Position numbers and translations under genes: made by a program
Shown here: in pieces, positions 55,856 through 64,000 of the stretch
Layout of the letters: each line of letters starts with the position of its first letter
Numbering within the stretch: position 1 is the stretch's first letter
From: Balneola vulgaris DSM 17893
Lineage (GTDB): Bacteria > Bacteroidota > Rhodothermia > Balneolales > Balneolaceae
Length of the DNA stretch: 64,000 nucleotides
Assembly: GCF_000375465.1 (NCBI RefSeq)
Contig: NZ_AQXH01000001.1
Location: forward strand, 744,130-808,129
Direction of reading: 5' to 3'
The notes under the pieces: generated by a model
Databases searched by the model: none
The model's input: only the letters and a program-made list of their open reading frames with translations
Told to the model about the DNA's origin: nothing

Positions 55856-56383
55856 ATGTCTAAATCATCCTTTATCATTCGCGAAGCTCAGCCGGAAGAA
55901 CATCAAGCTCTTGGGGCCATCATGGTGGATGTATATAGCTCTTTAGAAGGGTTTCCCCAACCGGATGAGAAACCGGGTTATTATCAAATGCTCCAAAATG
56001 TAGGTGAATTAACCCAGAAAGAGTCCATCTCTATATTTGTTGCCCTTTCTAGTACCGATAAAGTACTTGGTGGTGTGGTTTACATGCGCCGTTTAAAAGA
56101 TTATGGAGCGCCAGGTTTAGTAACCACCATACCTCAAGCCTCTGGTTTTCGATTGCTCGCTGTTTTACCTGAAACTCGTGGTATGGGTGTTGGAAAAGCT
56201 CTCATTCAAAAATGCATCGATCAAACTAAAGTGGATGGCAACCAACAACTCATCATCCACTCTACTGAATTCATGAAAGTAGCGTGGGGCATGTACGAAC
56301 GAATGGGGTTCTCCCGATTCCCAGATATTGATTTTCAACAAGGCCAACTGAACGTGTATGGATTCAAATTAAACATAGATTAA
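55856..56383 (+). CDS. GNAT-family N-acetyltransferase
   Basis: A 175-residue acetyltransferase. The acetyl-CoA motif is RLLAVLPETRGMGVGKALIQKCI (R/QxxGxG/A pattern), followed by WGMYERMGFSR. The substrate is unknown. It lies 43 bp past the Trm112-like gene, so it may be the last gene of the riboswitch operon. Confidence 0.93.
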   Translation: MSKSSFIIREAQPEEHQALGAIMVDVYSSLEGFPQPDEKPGYYQMLQNVGELTQKESISIFVALSSTDKVLGGVVYMRRLKDYGAPGLVTTIPQASGFRLLAVLPETRGMGVGKALIQKCIDQTKVDGNQQLIIHSTEFMKVAWGMYERMGFSRFPDIDFQQGQLNVYGFKLNID

Positions 56384-56502
56384 TCATACACATACCACAA
56401 AACACTTCAATTCGGAACCCTACCATTTAGCTTAATTTATTAGGGCGCAAATATCTATCCCAACTATACTTTTTTTATAGCGCCATTTTTATACTTTAAG
56501 GC

Positions 56503-56928
56503 ATGAAAATATTGCCTCTATCATGTACTATCCTAGCTCTATTGTTTTTGAGTTGTTCAACACCTCAATCTCTACCTGATCAAATTCTTGGAAACTTTGA
56601 AGACGATTATGGAATTAGATATGAAATCACGAATCATGCTTTTACTATGCAGCCCAATAGCATATATCATATCGTTGAGATAAATAATGACCAACAATTC
56701 CTGATAGCGCAAAACGACGCTAACAATAAGTACGATCCTGAATTATATACCCGCATCGATTGGGTCAACTTCGAGGATATGCAACCATTCCAATGGGGTT
56801 TTTGCATAAGTGCTTACAATGCATCCTCGCCCGACAGTATCAAGAGTGTTAAAAATATTAACCGTGAAGCTCCTAAAACAGGCTGTAACGGATATCCATT
56901 TTCTAGAATGAAACCCATACAATCATGA
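56503..56928 (+). CDS. Small lipoprotein of unknown function
   Basis: A 141-residue protein with lipobox LSCS (Cys18). The rest is a globular beta-rich domain with two Cys in PFQWGFCISAYNA and KTGCNGYPF, likely paired. Its stop overlaps the next gene by 4 bp (ATGA). I do not recognise the family. The CISAYN...CNGYPF pattern resembles heat-stable secreted domains seen near beta-propeller proteins, but that is only a visual similarity. Confidence 0.7.
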   Translation: MKILPLSCTILALLFLSCSTPQSLPDQILGNFEDDYGIRYEITNHAFTMQPNSIYHIVEINNDQQFLIAQNDANNKYDPELYTRIDWVNFEDMQPFQWGFCISAYNASSPDSIKSVKNINREAPKTGCNGYPFSRMKPIQS

Positions 56929-57803
56929 AGAAAACACCCCTCTTTATTGCCCTTGTATTCGCGTCAGTATTACTGATACAACCTAGCTATGCTCAAACAA
57001 GTACAGAAGTGTATCTTTTTGATATTGAGCTTATGGATGGTGAATATACACTGATGAATCCCCGGAATGTATCCGACAACGATGGCTATGATAACCAACC
57101 GTCATTCACCGCGGATGGCAAAGGTCTTCTATTTGCTTCCACTCGTGGGGACCAAACCGATATTTTATGGTACGACCTATCAACGGCCACAAAGCGTTGG
57201 CTATCCGACACTGAAGGCGGTGAGTATTCACCAGTATTGATGCCATCAGGCAAACACATCAGTGCGGTAAGATTAGATCCTGATGGCTTACAACGCCTAT
57301 ACCGATACCCTATCAAAGGAGGGAAACCTGAAGTAATCGTGCCCGAACTTAAAATAGGATATTATGCTTGGTATAATGCCGATGTCCTAGTTTCATTTGT
57401 ATTGGGTGATCCAGCAACCCTCCAAAAAAATGACATCAGCTCTGGCATTAGCACCGTTTTATTTGAACGCCCAGGTCGATCAATCCATAAAATTCCAAAT
57501 ACCGACCATTTTAGTTTTATGGATCAATCGAAAGGCGATGAATGGCTAATCAAAGCCTATAACCCTTCTACTGGAAATGCTACATTGATTACTGAAACGC
57601 TCAAAGGCTCTCAAGATATGGCTTGGTTAGATAGCGATCGTATCCTTATGGGTAAAGACTCAAAGCTTTATATGTACCATACTAAAGAGTCGACGGGTTG
57701 GATGGAATTTCATGATTTAAAACAATGGGGTCTTTCAGAGATTACTCGCTTAACCGTTCACCCTACCGGAAAACACCTAGCAGTAGTGGTTTCGGGCAAA
57801 TAA
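56925..57803 (+). CDS. TolB-like beta-propeller protein
   Basis: A 292-residue secreted protein (signal MKKTPLFIALVFASVLLIQPSYAQ). It has WD40-like PD40 repeats: NQPSFTADGKGLLFASTRGDQTDIL and YSPVLMPSGKHISAVRL. The last repeat is TVHPTGKHLAVVVSGK. TolB-like domains usually bind protein or sugar partners. It is coupled to the preceding lipoprotein gene by a 4-bp overlap, which suggests that the two products act together. Confidence 0.85.
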   Translation: MKKTPLFIALVFASVLLIQPSYAQTSTEVYLFDIELMDGEYTLMNPRNVSDNDGYDNQPSFTADGKGLLFASTRGDQTDILWYDLSTATKRWLSDTEGGEYSPVLMPSGKHISAVRLDPDGLQRLYRYPIKGGKPEVIVPELKIGYYAWYNADVLVSFVLGDPATLQKNDISSGISTVLFERPGRSIHKIPNTDHFSFMDQSKGDEWLIKAYNPSTGNATLITETLKGSQDMAWLDSDRILMGKDSKLYMYHTKESTGWMEFHDLKQWGLSEITRLTVHPTGKHLAVVVSGK

Positions 57804-57993
57804 ACGTCAACCCTGTATTACTTAAGAAAGTCTTTCAGTGCATTCTAAAATTATGTGAATGTGGTGAAAGGCTTTTCTTTTTTAAGCTAATTAGAAACGT
57901 CTTTTTACTAATTATCACTAATAAGATATTGGCAAACCCTAAGCCAATAGTATATATTGACCTGCAACTCACAATTAACTCAAACATTATAGA

Positions 57994-59676
57994 ATGAAAA
58001 AACTACGGAAAACCTTTTTTCCTCTGTTATTGATTCTTCCTATGCTGTTTCTTTCTGCAAATGTAAATGCGCAGAGCGATCCTACAGCTGAGTCTCCAGC
58101 AACCCGAACTTATGCAATTCAAAATGCAACTATTGTACAAGCACCGGGCAATGTTATAGAAGGTGGAACAATCGTAATAGAGAATGGACTGATTAGCGCT
58201 GTCGGTAAAAATGTAAACATACCAGCATATGCTGAAATTATAGATGGAACGGATTTATTTGTATACCCAGGGTTTATAGATGGCATGGCATATACAGGAG
58301 CAAAACGCCCTGAGCAGCCAGAACGCCCAAGAAATTTATTTACACCAGATCCTCCAAATGAATATGCTGGTATCACTCCAGAGAAGCATGTTGTTGATCA
58401 AATCGTAATCGATGATGCAAGCATCAGCAGTATGCGTAAACTCGGATTCACAGTTTCTCACACTGTACCTTATGGTAGAATGTTACCAGGATCTGGTGCT
58501 CTTTTACTTCTTACTGAGAAAGAACATGCAGATTTAATGCTTCTTCAAGAAGATGTATCGCTTTACACTCAATTTGCAGGCGCTCCAGGTGCTTACCCAG
58601 GTAACACCTTAGGTATTATGGCGAAGTTTAGAAACTTGTACCGTAATGCAGAGCTGTCTAAACAACATTCAGAGATGTATGCAAGTGGTCCAGCGGGTAT
58701 GGAACGCCCAACCCGCGATCGTACACTTGAAGCTTTCTATCCTGTTGTTGCTAAGCAAAAGCCAATTTTCTACAACGCGAACACCGCTCTTGAAGCACGT
58801 AGAGCCATCCGCTTGAAAAACGAATTAGGCTTCAACTTAGTAATTGGTAACCTTCAACAAGGTTGGGATTTAGTGGATGCTATTAAGAATAGCGGAACTC
58901 AAGTGTTCATGTCTTTAGAGCTTCCTGAAGAGCCAAAAGAAGCTAAAGAAGAAGATCAAACCGAAGAAGTAAAGCAACTTGAAGAGCGCCGCATGGAGTT
59001 CTACAAAAGATATCTAACGCAATATGCTGAAATGAAAAAAGCAGGCGTTAAATTTGGTTTCTCAACCATCGATGCTTCTGCAGGTAAAATCAAAAAGAAC
59101 TTAAAAACGCTTCTAGATTACGGAATGACCGAAGATGATCTTCTAGCGGCTCTTACTATCGACGCTGCTGAACTATTGGGCATCAACACCATTACTGGTA
59201 GTCTTGAGAAAGGAAAACTTGGTAATGCTGTAATCACAAAAGGGGCGTACTTCGCAGATGACTCTCAAGTGAAATACGTATTCGTTGATGGCGATAAATT
59301 CGATTTCGAAGTCAAAGAAAAGAAAGCGAATGGCGAAAACGCAGCTCCTGCAAATGCTGAAGCGATTGTTGGAACATGGTCGTACACAGTAATGTCGCCA
59401 GAAGGTGAGCAAGGTGGTAAGATGATTATCCGTATGGAAGATGGCTTCTTAGCGGGTACTTTAACCAGCAACGACGGAAGCCCTGATAATGATATGCAAA
59501 ATATCAGCTTCAGAGATGGTGAATTAAATTTTGAATTCAGCATCGACGCTGGTGGCCAATCAGTATTAGTATTAGTAAGCGGCCCCGTAACTGGCAACGA
59601 ATTTGATGGCGAAGCAACCGTTGAGCAATTCAACGTTTCTTTCCCTCTCCGAGCTACAAAAGATGAGGCTAAATAA
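57994..59676 (+). CDS. Amidohydrolase-fold protein lacking the HxH metal motif, with C-terminal extension
   Basis: A 560-residue secreted protein (signal ends at VNAQ). Residues about 30-440 show the amidohydrolase fold: the composite N-terminal beta-sandwich GGTIVIENGLISAVGKNV, then YPGFIDGMAYTG where active relatives have PG(F/L)IDxHxH, and the closing motif LTIDAAELLGINTITGSLEKGKLGNAVI. Metal binding is therefore doubtful and the protein may be a partner of the active neighbour. The final 110 residues (EAIVGTWSYTVMSPEGEQGGKM...) are an extra beta-rich domain. The next start lies 1 bp past its stop. Confidence 0.85.
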   Translation: MKKLRKTFFPLLLILPMLFLSANVNAQSDPTAESPATRTYAIQNATIVQAPGNVIEGGTIVIENGLISAVGKNVNIPAYAEIIDGTDLFVYPGFIDGMAYTGAKRPEQPERPRNLFTPDPPNEYAGITPEKHVVDQIVIDDASISSMRKLGFTVSHTVPYGRMLPGSGALLLLTEKEHADLMLLQEDVSLYTQFAGAPGAYPGNTLGIMAKFRNLYRNAELSKQHSEMYASGPAGMERPTRDRTLEAFYPVVAKQKPIFYNANTALEARRAIRLKNELGFNLVIGNLQQGWDLVDAIKNSGTQVFMSLELPEEPKEAKEEDQTEEVKQLEERRMEFYKRYLTQYAEMKKAGVKFGFSTIDASAGKIKKNLKTLLDYGMTEDDLLAALTIDAAELLGINTITGSLEKGKLGNAVITKGAYFADDSQVKYVFVDGDKFDFEVKEKKANGENAAPANAEAIVGTWSYTVMSPEGEQGGKMIIRMEDGFLAGTLTSNDGSPDNDMQNISFRDGELNFEFSIDAGGQSVLVLVSGPVTGNEFDGEATVEQFNVSFPLRATKDEAK

Positions 59677-59677
59677 G

Positions 59678-61057
59678 ATGAAAGCACTTAACATGAAGAA
59701 AAGCACATTATTGATCGCATTCGTCCTGCTTGTAACTTCTGTAGTTCAAGCTCAGGTTAAGAAAGGCGATGTACTTATTAAAAATGCTACGGTGATTACA
59801 ATCACCAACGGTACTTTAGAGAACACGGACGTTTTAATCCGTGATGGAAAAATTGATAAAATTGGAAAGAGTATTAAAACTCCACGTGGCGTTGAAGAAG
59901 TAGATGCTACTGGGAAGTTTGTAATGCCGGGTATCCTTGATGCTCACTCTCACATTGCAGGTACTTCAATTAACGAAGGAACTAGCCAAGTTACTGCCGA
60001 AGTAACCATGGAAGATGTAGTGAACCCAATGGATGTTTCCATTTACCGAGCACTTGCAGGTGGTGTAACTTCGATTCACCTAATGCATGGTTCTGCCAAC
60101 GTAATTGGCGGCCAAAATGAAACGCTAAAACTTCGTTACGGTTCTACCAACCCCGACGATCTACGTTTTGAAGGCGCTCCAAGAACTATCAAGTTTGCGC
60201 TAGGTGAAAACCCAACGCGTGGCGGTAGAGCTCGTGGAATACAACCTCAAAGTAGAATGGGTGTTGAAGCAATGCTTCGTAATTCATTCTCTGAAGCTCT
60301 TGTTTACAAAAAGAAGTGGGATGCTTACCGCAAGGATAAAAGCTCTAAGAAAGTAGCTCCTGAATATAACCTCAGAATGGAGACACTTGTTGATATCCTT
60401 GAAGGTGAAATTCTAGTACACTGTCACTCTTATAGAGCCGACGAAATCTACATGCTACTTAAAGTATTTAGTGATTTTGGTATCGAGAAGTTAACTTTTC
60501 AGCATGCCAACGAAGCTTACAAAGTAGCTCCTGAATTAGCTGAATTTGGTGCAGGTGCATCGGTATTCGCTGATTGGTGGGCATACAAACTTGAGGTATA
60601 CTACTCTACTGCATACAACGCTGCTATTCTAACTAAGAATGGTGTTAATACTTCCATTAACTCAGATTCTGGTGAACTTATTCGTCACCTTTTCCACGAA
60701 GCTGCTAAAACTCAAAAGTATGGTCAGTTAAGCGATAACGAAGCTCTTGCTCTTATCACAATCAACCCAGCTAAGCAGTTAGGCATCGACCATCGTGTTG
60801 GATCTATCGAAGAAGGCAAAGATGGTGATATCGCAATCTTTGAAGGCCACCCACTATCAACTTACGCTATTCCAGTAATGACATTTGTTGACGGTGTGAA
60901 GTATTTCGATCGTGATAATGACGTGAAAGATCAACGTATCTACATCGATCCTGAATCTACTATTGAAACGGTTCAGATTTTTGATGCGCACTCACAACAC
61001 AGATGCATGGAAGATGCTGAAGTGGTGAATTTCTACGACCTCTTTAACAATAAATAG
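59678..61057 (+). CDS. Secreted amidohydrolase
   Basis: About 459 residues from the ATG at 59678; a second in-frame ATG at 59693 gives the signal peptide MKKSTLLIAFVLLVTSVVQAQ and is equally possible. Metal ligands appear as HSH in MPGILDAHSHIAG, His in ILVHCHSYRADEI and FQHANEA, and Asp in NSDSGEL. The closing ALITINPAKQLGIDHRVGSIEEGKDGDI motif is typical of the imidazolonepropionase/dihydroorotase-like superfamily. This is the only one of three tandem copies with a full active site. The substrate may be a cyclic amide or peptide. Confidence 0.92.
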   Translation: MKALNMKKSTLLIAFVLLVTSVVQAQVKKGDVLIKNATVITITNGTLENTDVLIRDGKIDKIGKSIKTPRGVEEVDATGKFVMPGILDAHSHIAGTSINEGTSQVTAEVTMEDVVNPMDVSIYRALAGGVTSIHLMHGSANVIGGQNETLKLRYGSTNPDDLRFEGAPRTIKFALGENPTRGGRARGIQPQSRMGVEAMLRNSFSEALVYKKKWDAYRKDKSSKKVAPEYNLRMETLVDILEGEILVHCHSYRADEIYMLLKVFSDFGIEKLTFQHANEAYKVAPELAEFGAGASVFADWWAYKLEVYYSTAYNAAILTKNGVNTSINSDSGELIRHLFHEAAKTQKYGQLSDNEALALITINPAKQLGIDHRVGSIEEGKDGDIAIFEGHPLSTYAIPVMTFVDGVKYFDRDNDVKDQRIYIDPESTIETVQIFDAHSQHRCMEDAEVVNFYDLFNNK

Positions 61058-61065
61058 GAACTGAT

Positions 61066-62385
61066 ATGAAAAAGTTTTTATCCATAGTTTTTGTACTCAC
61101 CTTTATTCCGTTGCTCACATTTGGGCAAATCGGACAAGATGTAGTGAGGAAAGCAAGAGGTGCTAAATTTGCCCTTACCAATGCTAAGATTTACACCGTT
61201 ACCAATGGTGTTATCGAAAATGGTACTATTGTAATCAACAACGGTATTATTGAAGCGGTTGGAGCTAATATTAACATTCCAAGTGATGCCGAAGTAATCA
61301 ATTACAACGGCCAAGAGATTTACCCAGGAATGATTGATTCGGGTACTCAACTTGGTTTAAGTGAAATTGGCAGTATTGCTGAAGCAAAAGATTTCCGTGA
61401 ATTTGGAAATATCACTCCACAAATGCAGGCATTAACGGCTGTAAACCCTAATTCAGTAGCAATTCCTGTTACGCGTGTAAGTGGTGTTACAACAGCTCTA
61501 ACTATGCCATCAGGTGGGTTATTACCTGGTACCGCAGCAACCATTAATTTGTTTGGGTATACTCCAGATCAAATGTTTGCTGGTTCAAAAGGTATTGTAA
61601 TGAATTTCCCTTCTTCTGCTAATCGCGGATGGAGACGTCGTTCGCCTGAAGAGCTTAAAAAAGCTCAGGAAAAGGCACTCGAAACCTTGAATGACACTTG
61701 GGATAAGGCTGAGCTTTATGCTAAAATTCAGAATACTCCTGAAGCGCGTTACTACCCAGAAATGGAAGCTCTTGCTAAAGTAGTTAACGGCGAATTAAAT
61801 CTTTATATCGAAGTTGATGCAGCTAAAGACATCCTTGCGGCTATCGACTGGGTTAAAGATCGTGGCTACGAAAAAGTAGTATTCACTGGCGTATCTGAAG
61901 GCTGGAGAGTTGCTGATGAGATTGCAAAAGCAGGCATCCCTGTTATCACAGGTCCTGTGCAATCTATCCCAACTCGTCAATCTGATGCTTACGATTCAGC
62001 ATACCGTAACCCTGGTGTTATGCAGAAAGCTGGTGTTAAAGTAGCCATTCGTTCAAACGACACTGAGAATTCTCGTAACCTTCCATACCACGCTGGTTTT
62101 GCCGCTGCTTATGGAATGGGCCGTGAAGAAGCTCTTAAAGCAATCACCATTAATGCTGCCGAAATTATGGGCGTAGGTGATCAAATTGGTTCTATTGAAG
62201 TAGGTAAGAAAGCAAACTTATTCATCGCAACCGGTGATCCTTTCGAAACAGCTACTCAAATCGTTGATGTATTCATTGATGGGTACCAAGTTCCAATGAC
62301 GAGCCGTCACATTGAACTATATGAAGAGTTCTTAAACCGTACTCCTGGCTTAAACAAACATAAAGCCATTACCGACGGTCAATAG
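61066..62385 (+). CDS. Amidohydrolase-fold protein lacking the HxH metal motif
   Basis: A 439-residue secreted protein (signal MKKFLSIVFVLTFIPLLTFGQ) and third member of the tandem. It keeps the N-terminal sandwich (TNGVIENGTIVINNGIIEAVG) and the end motif AITINAAEIMGVGDQIGSIEVGKKANL, but the metal motif reads YPGMIDSGTQLG instead of HxH. It is probably non-catalytic or uses other ligands. It starts 8 bp after the active amidohydrolase and ends at a terminator, closing the operon. Confidence 0.88.
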   Translation: MKKFLSIVFVLTFIPLLTFGQIGQDVVRKARGAKFALTNAKIYTVTNGVIENGTIVINNGIIEAVGANINIPSDAEVINYNGQEIYPGMIDSGTQLGLSEIGSIAEAKDFREFGNITPQMQALTAVNPNSVAIPVTRVSGVTTALTMPSGGLLPGTAATINLFGYTPDQMFAGSKGIVMNFPSSANRGWRRRSPEELKKAQEKALETLNDTWDKAELYAKIQNTPEARYYPEMEALAKVVNGELNLYIEVDAAKDILAAIDWVKDRGYEKVVFTGVSEGWRVADEIAKAGIPVITGPVQSIPTRQSDAYDSAYRNPGVMQKAGVKVAIRSNDTENSRNLPYHAGFAAAYGMGREEALKAITINAAEIMGVGDQIGSIEVGKKANLFIATGDPFETATQIVDVFIDGYQVPMTSRHIELYEEFLNRTPGLNKHKAITDGQ

Positions 62386-62414
62386 TATTAGATCTATTTT
62401 TATCTAATGATTTC

Positions 62415-62447
62415 AAAAGCGACTCCCCTTCGGAGTCGCTTTTTTTA
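62415..62447 (+). terminator. Terminator after the amidohydrolase operon
   Basis: Stem AGCGACTCC / GGAGTCGCT, 5-nt loop, followed by T run. Confidence 0.92.
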
Positions 62448-62522
62448 TTTCATCATATTTTAAATGGATATCCATATACTTAAGCATCTTAACATTGGCA
62501 CATTTCTAATCCATATAATCCT

Positions 62523-64000
62523 ATGAACAAGAACCTACTGTATTTACTGCCACTTGGAATATTTCTACTCACAACTTGTAGCAAAAAAAACACCTCCCCT
62601 CACCACCCTATCATTGAGCCTTACTTCACGATTATAGATCAGGAATTTGATGAAAGTCAGGCACTCCAAACAGTAGCTTACGTAGAGCAGTTTTTCAGAG
62701 TAGTAGGAAACGAAGGGTTCAACAAATCTATCTTTTATGTAGAGAAAGAATTACAAAGCGCGGGTTTCGTTAATGAAGATGTTGCTGAAGAAGATGATCG
62801 CCTTACTTATAGAATTGAAGAGCGCCCTCTAGAACGCCAAACGTGGGAACCCGTAGGTGCCTCATTATCCCTTGAAGATGGAACTGAGATTCTCAATTTC
62901 GAAACGAATCGAAATATGATTGCCATCAACTCATACAGTACAGGGAATCCCGAAACTTATGAAGTGGTTAATGTTGGTAGTGGACGTGAACTCAACTTCG
63001 ATCAAGACATAAAAGGCAAAGTAGTTTTTGGGGAAACCTCGGTACGCTATCTCTTTAACGAAGCTGTTCTCAAACGTGGTGCAGCTGGTGTTTTGGCCTA
63101 CAGAATGCCGAGCTATACTAATCCTGAAGTAAACCAAACTTCAATTCAATTCTCAGGAATAACCTTAGATGAGCAATCTCGTTCATTCGGTATTCTACTA
63201 TCATATGCTGCTAAAGAAGCTCTACTTAAAAGTATAGAAAATGGCGATGACCAGATCACGGTAGATATCACCACCAACATTTATCCTTCTACTGAATTAA
63301 CCGTTGTTGCAGAACTCAAAGGAAGTACACATCCAGATGATCGGTTTGTATTTAGTGCTCATGTGCAAGAACCCGGTGCAAATGATAATGCCTCTGGAGT
63401 TGGAGCCTTAACCGAAGTAGCCCTCACAAGTGCTCGTCTTTTTGCCGATGGAAAAATCAACCCAGAACGAACTATCACTTATTTGTTTGGGGATGAAATC
63501 ATATCCACACGTCGTTTTATTGAAGAAGATAGTGTTCGTGCTGAAACGATTAAATGGGGCATGAGTTTAGACATGGTAGGCGAAGACACTGAGAAAACAG
63601 GGGGTTCATTTTTAATAGAAAAGATGCCTGATCCAGGCGCTATCTGGGTTCGAGGAAACGAAAAGCACACCGAATGGGGTGGTCGCATACTTTCTAAAGA
63701 GGATATGATGCCGCATTACTTCAATGACTTTGTGTTAAACCGATTTATTGAGCAAGGCCAAGCCAAAAATTGGACTGTAAATGTAAACCCATATGAAGGT
63801 GGTAGCGATCATGTACCATTCCTTCGAAATGATATACCTGGCCTCCTACTATGGCACTTTACCGATCAGTTTTATCACACCGATAATGATAGAATTGATA
63901 AAGTATCTCCTCAAACACTGAAAAATGTTGGCACAGGAGCATTAATTACTGCCTTAACCCTTACGGGAAGCCAAGAAGAAGCCTTTAACTTAGTGCTTTC
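62523..64000 (+). CDS. M28-family peptidase lipoprotein, partial (3' end off the window)
   Basis: The frame from ATG 62523 stays open to the right edge (492 codons). The N-terminus has a lipobox (LLTTCSK, Cys18). The M28 core includes FSAHVQEPGANDNASGVGALTE (His and Asp ligands), FGDEIISTRRF, where Glu may replace the usual EE pair, GGSDHVPF and HFTDQFYHTDNDRID with the last His. A PA-type insertion lies near 150-250. It differs from the M28 enzyme at 33136 in lacking the EEQG block. It is probably a secreted or surface peptidase. Confidence 0.88.
   Translation, partial: MNKNLLYLLPLGIFLLTTCSKKNTSPHHPIIEPYFTIIDQEFDESQALQTVAYVEQFFRVVGNEGFNKSIFYVEKELQSAGFVNEDVAEEDDRLTYRIEERPLERQTWEPVGASLSLEDGTEILNFETNRNMIAINSYSTGNPETYEVVNVGSGRELNFDQDIKGKVVFGETSVRYLFNEAVLKRGAAGVLAYRMPSYTNPEVNQTSIQFSGITLDEQSRSFGILLSYAAKEALLKSIENGDDQITVDITTNIYPSTELTVVAELKGSTHPDDRFVFSAHVQEPGANDNASGVGALTEVALTSARLFADGKINPERTITYLFGDEIISTRRFIEEDSVRAETIKWGMSLDMVGEDTEKTGGSFLIEKMPDPGAIWVRGNEKHTEWGGRILSKEDMMPHYFNDFVLNRFIEQGQAKNWTVNVNPYEGGSDHVPFLRNDIPGLLLWHFTDQFYHTDNDRIDKVSPQTLKNVGTGALITALTLTGSQEEAFNLVL

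Overview
The window looks like chromosomal DNA of a Balneolota/Bacteroidota-type marine or halophilic bacterium. The reasons are the low-to-middling G+C, a short (284-residue) primary sigma factor without a long region 1.1, many Bacteroidota-style families (Reg_prop/Y_Y_Y sensor kinase, DUF5683-like, SusD-less outer-membrane proteins, S9/M28/M16 secreted peptidases, tandem amidohydrolases, 6-bladed propeller lipoprotein), weak Shine-Dalgarno sequences and GTG/TTG starts. The fused 2-oxoglutarate dehydrogenase E1/E2 also fits Balneolales. The taxonomic placement is inference.

Layout. 1-5.5 kb: a divergent TesA-like esterase (cut by the edge) and a YbbA/YbbP-type ABC exporter, then an OmpA lipoprotein and CorA. 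5.5-12.2 kb (minus strand): a FadL-like porin, an extraordinary Ser/Arg-rich lipoprotein, and a two-component system with a large beta-propeller sensor. 12.2-20.4 kb: a GNAT-like protein, the primary sigma factor, a displaced 3'-end copy of deoB, a propeller lipoprotein, intact deoB coupled to a GAF/degenerate-GGDEF protein, and PepF. 20.8-24.5 kb: 2-oxoglutarate dehydrogenase E1/E2 fusion. 24.5-26.6 kb: a small accessory zone (HMA-AraC regulator, small ORF, GxxExxY protein, short inverted repeats, a poly-C tract, a tRNA-Asn fragment, a GIY-YIG nuclease and the intact tRNA-Asn). 26.7-36.4 kb: TruA, a NatAB-type exporter, DnaG, SucD, an M28 peptidase, a VOC protein, a DsrE-like protein and DUF1761. 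36.4-40.9 kb: a ccmCDEF-type cytochrome c maturation operon. 41-52.9 kb: a PH-SHOCT protein, DPP-IV-like peptidase, P19-like iron protein with a probable Fur-type operator, a phosphohexomutase, an M16 peptidase and a sortilin/BNR-repeat protein. 52.9-56.4 kb: a TPP riboswitch leading a five-gene operon (methyltransferase, AIR-synthase-like protein, divergent ThiE/TenI-like protein, Trm112-like protein, GNAT). 56.5-64 kb: a lipoprotein/propeller pair, three tandem amidohydrolase-fold proteins (only the middle one keeps the HxH metal motif) and a second M28 peptidase cut by the right edge.

Most of the window is ordinary core genome: TCA cycle, replication and transcription, tRNA modification, cytochrome c maturation and secreted peptidases. 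The parts most worth following up are the TPP-riboswitch operon with its unusual gene content, the tRNA-Asn/GIY-YIG/tRNA-fragment unit of about 370 bp, the duplicated deoB 3' end bracketing a lipoprotein gene, the palindromic operator in front of the P19-like gene, and the Ser/Arg-rich lipoprotein. No CRISPR array, rRNA, prophage or complete insertion sequence was seen.
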